DNA from: Aptenodytes patagonicus
Taxonomy: Eukaryota > Chordata > Aves > Sphenisciformes > Spheniscidae
Length of the DNA: 64,000 nucleotides
Reading direction: 5' to 3'
Assembly: GCF_965638725.1 (NCBI RefSeq)
Contig: NC_134957.1
Coordinates: forward strand, 23,453,556-23,517,555
The notes under the pieces were generated by a model. The model made no database searches and was not told where the DNA came from. It worked only from the letters and a program-made list of their open reading frames with translations. Below are positions 14,201 through 24,866 of this stretch, piece by piece. Each line of letters opens with the position of its first letter. Position 1 is the stretch's first letter. The position numbers and the translations under genes are program-made.

Positions 14201-14869
14201 GACACTCCCGAGGACTATCCTGGAGGTAGGAGCTACCAAAGCACACTGCGATTAGTTGTGTCCTCGTTTGCAAATAGGCACACTTCACATGCAGGAGTTA
14301 AGTAGTTTCTCAGCCCTTTCATATCCACAGAGCATGAGGCAAAGGCAAAGGTGCCGGGGCATACATCAGCAGATGGCATCTGGAAATCCAGACTCAGAAC
14401 AGCAGATTAAGGCAGGGACCTAAGCGCTTCTGAGCATTGGGTTCGTTTATTCTCTCAGAAAGATCAAGGAGATTTATCTTCAGCAGAAACAGAAGTAATA
14501 ACAGCTAGGGTCATCGGCAAGATTTCTCCAAGTACTTACTCCCATAAATATCCACTGGGGTGACAGAGTTCCCTAATGGGATGGTGTTGAAGGAGTTGCC
14601 AGAATAATTAGTTTTCTATTAGGACACACATGACATTTGGTATCTCTCAAAACTATTGTTTCAGGCTCTCTGCAGACACAAACACACTGGTTACACTGGA
14701 TTCGCCTACTCACAATTTTCTTCAGAACAGAGAGGTTTACAAGAGTCCTATTTTTTAATTTAAGATCCTGAGATAATTACATGACTTCAGGAGGCAAGAG
14801 ACTCATTGGGCTGTGACTCAATCCAGGCAGGCATGCAAGTGAGAGAACAGACAAGCCACAGCTAATAAG
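8226..14869. other. unique, AT-leaning noncoding DNA
   Basis: No exon, RNA gene or young transposable element is recognised. A short GT-rich run at about 9617-9648 is followed directly by a TATA-like 'gtataaaaaagg', but no transcription unit is evident downstream. The frames at 9055-9390 lie opposite one another and are typical shadow frames. 8890-9010 has a mixed composition that might be conserved noncoding DNA, which cannot be judged without alignment. Confidence 0.6.
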
Positions 14870-15125
14870 AAAGCTCTTTATTGTACACAAAAAGTTACAT
14901 TAAACTAATATTATAAAGGCTGCAAATTGAAAAACTCCGCAGTCAGAAAATAGCAGAATGGAGGTTGATTTTATGAATTTAATTAGCCCCTTTGCCCGTT
15001 TACATTATGATATACCCGTTAATTACATGATCACATCTTTTTCCAGAGGACTCCTATCTTGAGGTTAGATATTGTTGCCAGCTTTATGTATCGTTAATTT
15101 ACTTTTTTAATAGAGCACCCAAACT
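14870..15125. promoter_or_regulatory. possible conserved noncoding element, homeodomain-type sites
   Basis: This AT-rich block carries several TAAT-core motifs, including TTTAATTAG at 14978-14986 and TTAATTA at 15019-15025, plus a further TTAATTT near 15093. Clusters of such cores are common in developmental enhancers. No conservation data are available here, and AT-rich DNA yields such motifs by chance, so this is a weak candidate. Confidence 0.2.
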
Positions 15126-17136
15126 GAATGTGGCAATTGCTTTCCTCTCATTTTTTCCATTACGGTGAACTGCTCTTACAGAAGAAGGCTGCAGGGAATA
15201 CCAGAGTGCATAACATACAGGATGCAACCTATCCTACAGATTTCCACCTCTTCTTCCTAGCAGAAGAGGTATGACTTTCTTTTATTTACTAGCAAGGTTG
15301 CATCATGTAGGTGAGCTCAGAGATACTGGTCTCCTCAATTAACCAGCTTTGCTCATAGTAAGGAAATTTGCTGTGCAATTACTTCTGTGCTGGGCATTTC
15401 CAATCTTTCAGACACAATGAGCCATGTTTACAAATGGCATAAACTGAAGTAGCTCCAGCAAACTTTGGAAATCCAATTACCAGGATGAAATTTGATCCTT
15501 TAAATAGATTCAGTCAGATTCACAGGCAGGAATTCATCAAACCCTGAAGGATACAAATTTTTTTTTGTTACAGCCTTTATTTTCTCACAGTTACTTGCTT
15601 GCAATTTTAGTATTTCTCAAGTTAGCTGCCTCTTCATTTTCCACTTTCCTCTCTTGCTTCCTTCCCCATCAGGACTAACAAGAACAACAGGGTTTTAAAA
15701 ATACCCTCTGTAAAAATTCTCCTCGTCAGAAATTGCTCCGTATCCACTGCGCATGCTACTCTGATGAGTTTGTGAACAGGACAGTCCTGAACATTGACCC
15801 ACATAGTATGAGACGTGGTTGGGAACTTTGTTCACTACACGCTGGTCTGAGACTGGTCACGTACTTCCTTTTGCCACTAAGGAGGTCCAGTAAGTCCTTC
15901 AGAATAGGTGCAAGTCTGTTCTACTTCTTGTGTCATACATACTAGTCCCAAGTCAAAGTGGAAAACAGCCACTGTTCAGGACAGTAGCCTTCACGGCAAT
16001 GGAGGCCTGATCTCATCCTTCTTCGGTGGTGTTGGCCAGTACCGCTCCCAGCTGAAGGGTAGGAATAGAAGTCAAAGCAACTTTGCTTCCGAGGATTGTC
16101 TTCTTTTTCTCTACTTCAACACCAGCTTGAGAAAACCAACCATCTCCCTTTGATCCTTACAGATACTGCGTTGGAAGCAACTTTGCCTTTCATTTGATGA
16201 TCATCTCTGCAGACAAAAAAGAGAAATGGACTGTGTCCTTGCTGTGCAAAGAGCCAAACGCAAACAGAGCAACATGTGTACGTGCAAGGAAAGGCCATGT
16301 GTCTGGAGTAACAAAGCAAGTGGCAAGCAAGGACATCTGATTTATGGAAGAGTCGTTGGGACTCATTCTCTTTTCTTCCCAGCTCTGCACTTTGTATAAG
16401 CGGGCCCTTCATTTTAGCCTAATAATGAGTCCAGAATATAGTAGAATGAGTGCTACCACTGTCAGACAACAGACCTTAAAGTTTTCTTGGCCTTTTAACA
16501 GACACGGACAGACTTCCAGCCTTTTTGTCTGAAGCTTTGATTAAACTCTTGCTGAACTTTCCCTTTGTTGATATATTTGCTATCAGGCAAAGGTGAAGAG
16601 TAGGGGAAAAAAACCAGCCGATGTCTGAGAGCATGTAGGCTCCCATCTCTATCCCTAATAACGCCATGCACATCTAAGCCACTTGTTGTCTTTCCCTGCT
16701 CAGTGTCTTGACTGGTTGGGTCATGGGGCTTGTGAAATGCCTTGCATAGTGAGGGCGCTGACTGAGATGATTGACAGCTTTTCCATGTCAGAAGACCAAA
16801 CTGGCTCAATCCACGGCAGGGAGCTTTAAAGCCTTAAAAAGAGCAGAATCTCCACTGCTCACAGGAGCCCATTAGTGATTTTCTTGCTTTTGAATCTAAG
16901 TTTAGGATGTACCATTAGGATCCCAGATAACCTTATCAGAGATGTTGAAAGGATTTAGCAAGCAGCTCTCACTGTTTGATTCCCGTCTGACCACAGAAGC
17001 AAAAAAAAGGAAGAAAAGAAGATGCAGATAGAGGGGGAAATACTACCACGGGGAGGGTTCTCCTAGCCTCTAAAGGAGCGTTAACGAGCATTAATAGATA
17101 CTAGATGGCAATATGTTAATAGCAGAGTATCAGTGT
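15126..17136. other. unique noncoding DNA, nothing recognised
   Basis: Short frames on both strands (for example 15733-15945 plus and 16116-16412 minus) lack any family signature or consistent splice framing. I see no repeat or RNA gene. Confidence 0.6.
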
Positions 17137-17187
17137 TTATCAGGCACTACCTGATAGATGAAATGCCTGATCACAGTGTTGATAAGG
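17137..17187. promoter_or_regulatory. cluster of three GATA motifs with an inverted repeat
   Basis: Three GATA-type cores lie in about 50 bp: TTATCA at 17137-17142 (GATA on minus), CTGATAG from 17151, and TTGATAAGG ending at 17187. An 8-bp inverted repeat, ATCAGGCA (17139-17146) and TGCCTGAT (17164-17171), is embedded in the cluster. 'cagtgtt' also occurs on both sides as a direct repeat. GATA-factor binding is established for the motif; activity at this site is inference. Confidence 0.25.
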
Positions 17188-17650
17188 AGTCCATCCAAGA
17201 GAAGTGTTTCAAATTGGCTGCAGATTGTAATTGGCTTTTCCCTCTGCCTTTTTTTTTTCCCTCTTTCCTCCTCCCATTCTGATATGCTACTCTCACTGCT
17301 TACACAGTTTTTCCTGTCAGGATGCAAGAGTAAAACGAAGCCATTTCTGATCTTTCACCATGACAAGTGGTTCTTGAATCTCGTTAATATTGTCAGATCT
17401 TATCAGAAAAGCGACACAGATATCTGCCTCAGCCCTCTGCCTGACCACATCTGCCACCACACAGAAGCACGGGAACAGAAGGATGTGGCATCTCTGTCTA
17501 TTATCTTTAGCCTGCACAAGTCATGACACAAAAGATGTGTTAAACTTTTCCCAGACATACTTCTTGCAGAACTTACATAGTGCTCTAAAATAGTAGCAAG
17601 AGGAGAGGTGACTTTTGATTTTATTTGCAATTAAAGGTTTCTTCTTTCAG
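17188..17650. other. noncoding DNA before candidate exon
   Basis: A T-rich tract lies at 17249-17259. Overlapping frames of up to 122 codons on both strands (17158-17526 plus, 17403-17630 minus) have no recognisable content. Confidence 0.5.
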
Positions 17651-17779
17651 GCAGCCATCGATGCAAAATGCACCCGCTGCTCCATTGCAGTCTGCCGTAG
17701 CCCAACATGGACTGAGCGCTGCTTGGCTGCCGTCACAATGCACATGATAATGCCATTAGCATTTAATCTTAATTACAGG
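17651..17779 (+). other. candidate spliced exon (129 bp)
   Basis: The segment is bounded by a pyrimidine-rich acceptor ('ttcttctttcag', ending at 17650) and a strong donor (agg|gtaagt at 17780). It is exactly 129 bp, a multiple of three, and has one frame open throughout (within 17615-17797). The encoded 43 residues include five cysteines but match nothing I know. It could be a cassette exon of an unidentified gene, an exon of a noncoding transcript, or a chance pairing of splice signals. No neighbouring exon was found. Confidence 0.22.
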
Positions 17780-20700
17780 GTAAGTGTTACTACCTAATCT
17801 TATATGTAGCCATACCTGTAATCCAGATTTCAACCTGACTAGTGTCTGATTATTCTCTTCTCGCTACACTGTAAGGGGTACTTTCATTAAGCTCAGCAGA
17901 AGGATCAGGCTGTCCAGTTGAGGCAAGTAATGGGCTCTCAGCCTAAGCCTCTGCTTGCGTGCTTTTTCTTTTTTTTTAAACCTGCTTCTCTTCAAACTAA
18001 TCCAAGACCACCGATCTTAATTTTGACGTGTAAAAGAGCTTTCAGCATTGGGATCTGGGCGTAAGAGTCTGGTTACCCATCACTTTGCCTACAAGATGAG
18101 ATTATCTCTTGCTTCTTACCTTCCATCCGTGTGTTTGGAAGTTTTCACGATCCAGTGGAGATACAAGAATGTAGCAGGATGATGAAGGAAGATAAAGATG
18201 TAAGAAGAATGGTTAGGAATCTGTGGACAAGGGTCTCTTAGGTTGCTTGTTGCTCTGCCTGCTTAGTGGAACACTATGGGAGACTTCCACGCTCCCGGGC
18301 TGCCCCAGACTCCTCTTTAAAAATCTTAAAAGAATGTTTCCCTCTGACCATGTTAGGGCAATCTCTCAGACCTGAGGTACGTTCCCAGATATTTGCGGGG
18401 GAATCTGGTAATTAATGATAGTCATGGATATCTTAAAGATAAAGGTTAATCAGAAGGCAGATAAAAATAGTAAAGTCAGAATTCATGCAGGGTGGGGCTT
18501 CTAAAGCATATAATGAATTGCTGGTACTTTCTCAAGAAGTAAGTGACCCGGTTCACACTGTCCTTACTGTAGTCCATGGAAAAACAATTGATTTTCATGC
18601 AGTTCCCTGCTATGACTATGGACATTTCTAGGGGGAAAAACCAGAGAAAATCAGTGGTTTTTCACTCTGCGCTGAAATGCATAATGAAAGCATTGAAGAT
18701 GAACAGTCATAGAGGTTCTAAAAAACCCTGATTCTTCCACCTCTGAGAACAGAAATAACATAACCGTACCTCGACACGTTATCCTGATGTAAGGCAGCAG
18801 ACACAGCTATTGGAATGCCTGCACACATTGCAAGCGTCTCTCCGCTGTCATCCTGCCAGAGCTACAGCTGAGACCTCAGGAGAGAAATGGGTTCAAAGTA
18901 GTGCCTCACGTTTGTCTCCTTCTCCTTGTCGAGAATCACGACTGCAGCCTTTCAGCCCCTCGAGATACTTGTTTCTCAATAGCCACTGAACCCTGGCAAA
19001 GCATTAGGACAGGTCCTAACAATGAGACGCTTCACCCTCAAACAATCATAGGGCCGGCGTTCACTCATCTGCCCAGCCAAGACCGTCCGGTGACATGATT
19101 TAGTGAAGTAATTTGATTTCATGAGAGAAGATTGTGGCATGATTAGCAGAAAGGATAACATTGCACAAAGCTTTAACAGGTCTAAACCCAACCTGTTCAG
19201 CAGCCCAAATCTAGCTGTGCTCTGATGGAAGGCTCCTTGGCAAACCCTGCTTTTCAGGATTTTGGCCCCCCTCCATCAAAAGCCAAACCCATGCCCAGAC
19301 AACAACTTCTAGGTATCATTATTTCTCAAGATGGTTCAGTCTAAAAAACCAGTAAAGAGCGAAGCCAGCCTGAGAGATTTGACAGGTCTGAGGAATGTGA
19401 GCGTATATTGATGCCCTGGGTGACCAGCCTTGGGGTGGGGTGCTTGGGAAAGGGGAAGCACCAGTTTTAGCTGGGAAGTGTATTGTAAGGGACAAGGTAA
19501 CTCAGGAAAGGAAGAGGTGTAAAATGGTGAGGATGCCGTCTCTTAACAAAGCATATGAGACAACTGATTTCCGCTTAAGCAAGACCCTGCACAGGGGTTG
19601 TCTTCCTCCATTTTCCCTTGATGTCTCTCTTCTTGTTATTTTGTCACTTCATCACTGGAAGGAGCGTGCTGAGGTGCAAGAGTATGCTCTGTCTACCCAC
19701 GGTGCAAGCAGCTGTTAGCTAAGGAATGAGGTGCTCAGAGAGGCATTTTAAAATACGGTGTGATTTTGATGAACATTAAATTTCTTTTAGAGGGCAGCAT
19801 GCTTCCATACAGAGACACCAGATCTCTTCCCTGTGAGTAGACAGCAAAATATCAATCCTTCCTTTAAAAAAAAAAGGTTTTAATTGTGAGACAAATGAAC
19901 ATGAATGCCTCCCTCTCTTTTCATTTTACAAAAAAAGACTGACTAGGAAACTAATTAAGTGGTTGGTTAACTTTATGCATATAAGTAGCTTCATTTAATT
20001 TTAAGTCAAGTTACTGCAGCTTCCTATTGAAAGCATCAGCAGAAAGGCGGGCAACTAAATCTCCATAAAAATGCTGTTAATCTTGAGGAGACCTTGAATG
20101 GCTCCTGCATTTCCTAATGGAGCCTTTCATGCTCTTCTCTTTTCACAGCCTCATTCCTATGAGGTGCGCTTTCACTTGTGCGCCGGTAGAAATACAATAA
20201 CTCAGGAAGAACCATGAACCTTCCGTGAAATAATGATCTGTAACTCCTGTTGAATAGAAATAGAAGTAGGATGCAAATTATGAACCTGATGCTGGCTCAG
20301 CAGTGCAGCAGGGATACAGAACAGTGCCAGCCGGTAACTCAAATGAGACGCCTGTCAGGTTTCTTCAATGCGCGCTACTTATATTTTAGAAAAACCGATT
20401 CGTCATGCGAGATATCTGTAGGTCTACAGTAAAGTTACATGGTGTTTTTCATGATTACATGTCCATGATGTGACTTTTTGCACAGGAAGACACAAATTTA
20501 TGCATATTCATCATAAAGGAAAAAGAAGATTTTCATGTGTTTAGGCTTGGGTTCACGTCAGAGACAATGGGTAAATCTATACGATATTTTGGGTGCGAGC
20601 TTGCATCAGTGCTTGAGTCCAAAGTCGCCTTGTATCACACCGTTTGCACTCAAACCTGCACTCAAGCACAGCTTTTGGTAAACTTTGGGGTGTACCGAGG

Positions 20701-21608
20701 GAGAGCCTTTGGGTGCATGCTGTTGATTGACATGTTTAAAGCAGGGACCTCCCCTCAGTGCGGATGGGCCAGGCTGAGCACTCAGCTGAGCATGACCGAT
20801 TCCACCTGCCCTCATGGCATTTTGACATAGTCCAGGCTGGGCCCAAGGCTTTGGGTCTTTCAGGAAGGGCACAGCACTGGATCAAAGAGCAAATGAGATC
20901 CTTAGGCTCAGCCCGCCTTGTAACTGTGCAGGCAGCCATAGCCTGCTGGACCTATGAGCTAAGCAGCTTGTGGGTAAGCAAGTGTGGGGGCAGTGACAGG
21001 TTTTAGCATTCTCAAACAAAATGCAAAAAGCTTTAGATTTACATGCTCTTTTTCATGTTCTGTCTTGCACAAATCAAACTCCCTGGGGTCAGATGCCCTG
21101 AAAGTTTTGCCTCCCTCTTGAACTTCGCCCGTCTTTTAGGACTTATCACACCAAGACACACATTCCTCACTTGCAGCGGTGTGGGTGGCTGCTAGTGTAG
21201 AGCCAGGGGCAGGTGGAGAGACTGTGGAGCCACAGGTGCAGACATGAAGGCTGTGTAATCACCAAAGTAGAAACGTTAGCAGAAGGCAGACGCTGAGCCA
21301 GAAGCAGCAACAATGCAGAAATACATTCAGAAAGAGCAAAAGCAAAGGGTAAGGCAGGAAGAAGGTGGGGCATCAGCTGAAACAGCGAGGGCAGCAGCAG
21401 TCGTCTCTCCTCCTCGTGTGCTCTGTCAGACCAGCCACTGGACACACTTTTACCTGCCTATACCAGTCATCACGAATGTGTGACACCTTGCTGCTGCCAC
21501 AGGTAACGCTACTAGTTAATTGAGCTTTCAGGAGTATTTAGGATGGAAAAGAGCACTCATCTGTCATTCCCACATACCCCCTCCAATATCGGCTGTCACT
21601 GGCAATGG
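17780..21608. other. unique noncoding DNA with one G-rich motif
   Basis: No gene or repeat is recognised. A potential G-quadruplex motif at 19432-19455 is listed separately. 20600-20940 is somewhat GC-richer, with antisense overlapping frames that look like chance. The stretch 21167-21445 immediately before the LTR is open on minus for 92 codons without recognisable content. Confidence 0.55.
19432..19455 (+). other. potential G-quadruplex motif
   Basis: Four G-runs (4, 4, 3 and 4 bases) are separated by loops of 1, 5 and 3 bases on the plus strand. This satisfies the common G3+/N1-7 pattern. There is no adjacent gene to suggest a role. Confidence 0.5.
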
Positions 21609-21755
21609 TGTCGTGGTTTGACTCCAGCCGGCAACTGAGCACCACGCAGCCGCTCACTCAGCCTCCCCTCCGGCAGTGGGATGGGGGAGAGAATCGGAAG
21701 AGCAAAAGTAAGAAAACTCATGGGTTGAGATAAGAACAGTTTAATACTTGAAATA

Positions 21756-21789
<34 letters not shown>

Positions 21790-22220
21790 TGTAATGGAAA
21801 GTAAAACAATGAGAGAGAGAGAAACAAACAAACAAGCAAAAAAAAACAGGGAAGGAAAAAACCCAAGTGATGCAACCGCTCACCACCCGCTGACCAATGC
21901 CCAGTCAGTCCCTGAGCAGCAATTGCTGCCCCCCGGCCAACTCCCCCCAGTTTATATACTGAGCATGATGTCACATGGTATGGAATATCCCTTTGGCCAG
22001 TTTGGGTCAGCTGTCCTGGCTGTGCCCCCTCCCAGCTTCTTGTGCATCTCCTCACTGGCAGAGTATGGGAAGCTGAAAAGTCCTTGACTAGTGTAAGCAC
22101 TGCTCAGCAACAACTAAAACATGGGTGTGTTATCACATTATTGTCATCCTAAATCCAAAACACAGCACTGTACCAGCTACTAGGAAGAAAATTAACTCTA
22201 TCCCAGCCGAAACCAGGACA
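21609..22220 (-). mobile_element. solo LTR of an avian endogenous retrovirus
   Basis: The element starts with TG and ends with CA at 21609-22220 (612 bp). It is flanked by an exact 5-bp direct repeat, aatgg, at 21604-21608 and 22221-22225, a target-site duplication. A TATA box (TATATAAA on minus, 21950-21957) followed downstream on the same strand by an ATTAAA signal (21740-21745) sets the orientation to minus. No gag, pol or env sequence and no second LTR lie nearby, so the provirus was reduced to a single LTR by recombination. I recognise the terminal sequences as those of a high-copy neoavian LTR family. The 5-bp duplication fits an ERVL-like or related group, but the exact family needs a library search. 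The element has no coding capacity. Confidence 0.9.
21758..21789. repeat. (AAT)n microsatellite inside the LTR
   Basis: About ten uninterrupted AAT units lie between the TATA box and the polyadenylation signal of the solo LTR. On the LTR's own strand this is an ATT run. It probably expanded from a short AT-rich stretch in the ancestral element and is likely to vary between individuals. Confidence 0.85.
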
Positions 22221-24600
22221 AATGGGCATGCTGTTAGTCCTTTGTTTGGTTCAGCTGTTTTGCCTGCTGCTTAGGTTTCATAGAGGCTTTCTGGCTTTAA
22301 AAAAAGGCCAGCTATTGGTTTGATGACAGTGGAGAGGTGGGGTTCCAGTACGGTGCAGGAAATGCCGTCTACCCATTTTTTTTTAATCCTGTGGTGTGCC
22401 ATAATGTGGGGTGGCTAAGGTGGGAGAAGAGGGTCATACGTTAGCTTTATGTATGGCTATATCATTACCTGCGAACTCCTCACTGTTCCTGAACACTGTA
22501 TATACCCATGTGTGTTTAATTTCTCATATTTCTTTGAGTATGCTTCCTATTTTTGGTGTGACTGCATCTGTATCTGTTTGTGGACTAGACTGAAGAAATC
22601 AGTCAGCTTTCTCCTCCCTGTTCCATCTTTGTCGTGGTTTTGTTACAGTCAACTGACATGAGGTGCAGCAGCTGAGCAATTGGAGAGTTGTTTATCCCCT
22701 GAGAAAGCCCTTTACTGTCAGGCTCAGTTTTTGTTCTAGCAAGAGACTTATGCTCACATACTTTAATCTAGAAGTTGCAAGATCCAAGGCTGTCAAGTGT
22801 CAAATGGCATTTTATCCAGGAGCCAAATTTAATATATAAAAGTTCAGCCATGAGTTTGGCTGGGTTTTTCGGATGATCCCACAGGCAAGAACAGAACTGT
22901 ATAGGACGATGGCCAGAGAAAGAGAGGATTGCTGCCACGCCGTTACAGGTAGTACATTATTTGTGACAAGTTCAGAAAAACAGACTGGGTCGTACCAGTT
23001 TATACCAGACCATTGAGTGTGGACTTCAAGGAGCAGCGTTGGTGGCAACCTTTATTCCATGCAACAGCTGTCTGTACTGGGAGGAGCTGGTGTCGCTCAG
23101 ATAATGCTGGCAATCAAGACAGTGATCACTTGCACTTTTTAAAAGATGAGGTGGCACATTTTGCAAGGGTATTTTAAGTCCAGGGCCTTGGCCGTATTCC
23201 AGGGTGAGTTACTACATTGCACCGTCCTAAGACTCAGATTCATTTGGGGTATACGATTCTCCTTTCGTTTCCTCTTTCAAGCCGTTATATGCACTGTTAA
23301 ACAACTGGCACGTTCCACCCCGGAGGTGAGACCTTTGTAAACTGTAAGGCTTGTGCAGCCTTCATTCCTCGGGTCAGCGGCAAGACGGGAAAGTTCAGCC
23401 TCTCTGAAGGCAGTTTGGGCTGGAGCAGTTAGACGGTGGGGGTGCCACCATCTCACCCTTGAAGGAGCTTCTCCCCTTGAAGCAGCCCTGCGCCGGGGAG
23501 GGCTGAGGAGTTGGCTGCAGGTGTCTGTCCTGCACTAACTGGCTGGCATGGTGTGGGCAGGAGGCAGAGAACGCAGGCTGGGATCGGGCTGGCTACGTGC
23601 CGCTGTGCCGGTAAGAATCAGCAGAGCATGATCCTGGGGCTTGGGGACAGGCAGGAGGAACCGACAGGAGTCAAAGCCAGAGCCGAGCTGGAACGACACC
23701 CTGAGCCTACAACAGGAGCTGCGTGCAGGTCAGTGAGGTGCCTGTTAGGGCTGGGGGTCTGGGAATACTGTGTCTTCGGTTTAGGGATGCGGGAACTGGA
23801 GGGGAATGAAAACTTTTCTGAATGACCCACTGTGTTAGCAGAGAGGTAACCCCAGGGAGGTGAAGCTGCCATTGCCTGGCTGAGCCCTGGGGCTGTGGGG
23901 TGGCGCAGAGGGGAGTTGAGTGGACGAGGGGTGTCAGACCCAGGTCTGCTTTACAGGATGGAAGAAGGTTAATTTCTGCCTCTTCCAAGATTGTGGAAAG
24001 ACATAGCGGATTTGGACCTAGGAATGCAGAAGTGTTTATCTTAGATACATCTTTGACATTTAAAATCCCTTTAAAGAACTCAAAATGTGGTGGTGAGGTG
24101 ATTTATGGGGTAGATGTGCAAACGAATGAAACTCGTGAAGATACGATGCACCACTGCTGTATTACTGCCTTTAAATTATATTCATGTGAGTGTGCATGGC
24201 CTGGTGGGGAGGAAAAGGGGAGGTGCTGAACTTTAAAGAAATAGTTATATGGAACTGCAATTTCCTGCTATTTTAAGCATACTTTATCCCCAGTATTTGC
24301 TAGCACAGAAATCTCAGTAAACATAACTGCTCATTCAGCATATCTTAATTGTTTTCGGGATATGTGGCGGTACGGCACTGATACTAATTGCATGTCATTG
24401 TTCCTGAATTAAAATGTTCCCATTTACTAACCTCCTTCCTCATTATAGTCCTGCGCCACTAGAGAGTTTGAAGCTCACCTATTTGTCAATGTTTTGTGAG
24501 TTAATTCTTCTGTCACCATTATTGGGTCTTTGTATCCACTGGTAACAGCCCAGGAATTGCCATTTTACGCAGAAATGGATCATCTAACCTGACTGTGCTG
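22221..24600. other. unique noncoding DNA, GC-richer centre
   Basis: The stretch 23350-23900 is GC-rich, with open frames on both strands (23511-23825 plus, 23707-23988 minus). The two strands overlap and neither resembles a protein family. The remainder has no recognised feature. Confidence 0.55.
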
Positions 24601-24609
24601 TCAAAGATT

Positions 24610-24640
24610 ATGCAAATAAATAAACAAATAACTTGAGACA
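24610..24640. promoter_or_regulatory. octamer and forkhead-like motif block
   Basis: An ATGCAAAT octamer (POU-factor type) is followed within a few bases by an 'aataaacaaataac' stretch containing a forkhead-type TAAACA core. The pairing may be an enhancer core, but AT-rich sequence produces it by chance as well. Confidence 0.2.
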
Positions 24641-24778
24641 TTATATCTCTGTGCTAGGAATACCAAGTCTGATGTCACTGTTACGTTAGTAAATTAACCA
24701 ACGTGAATGATTTATAATCGTTATAGATAGACGCTCATTATGAAATGGGTTGCTTTGTTTTCTCTTGTTTGTTTTTAG

Positions 24779-24866
24779 TTAACAGCTGCTGAAGTACTGA
24801 GCAGCCTGACTGTTTTCAAGCTGACAACTACTTAGGACCCAGAACAATCTATTTTCTTAAATAAAG
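24779..24866 (+). other. candidate noncoding exon (88 bp)
   Basis: A T-rich acceptor ('cttgtttgtttttag', ending at 24778) and a donor (aaag|gtaggc) bound the segment. All three plus-strand frames are short, so a noncoding or untranslated exon is more likely than a coding one. An AATAAA-like 'aaataaag' at its end could alternatively be a polyadenylation signal. There is no supporting neighbour exon. Confidence 0.15.

Noticed and set aside
21741-22100. 119-codon minus-strand frame overlapping the LTR
   Set aside because: Lies inside the solo LTR and ends in leucine/tyrosine runs from the AAT repeat; not a retroviral gene.
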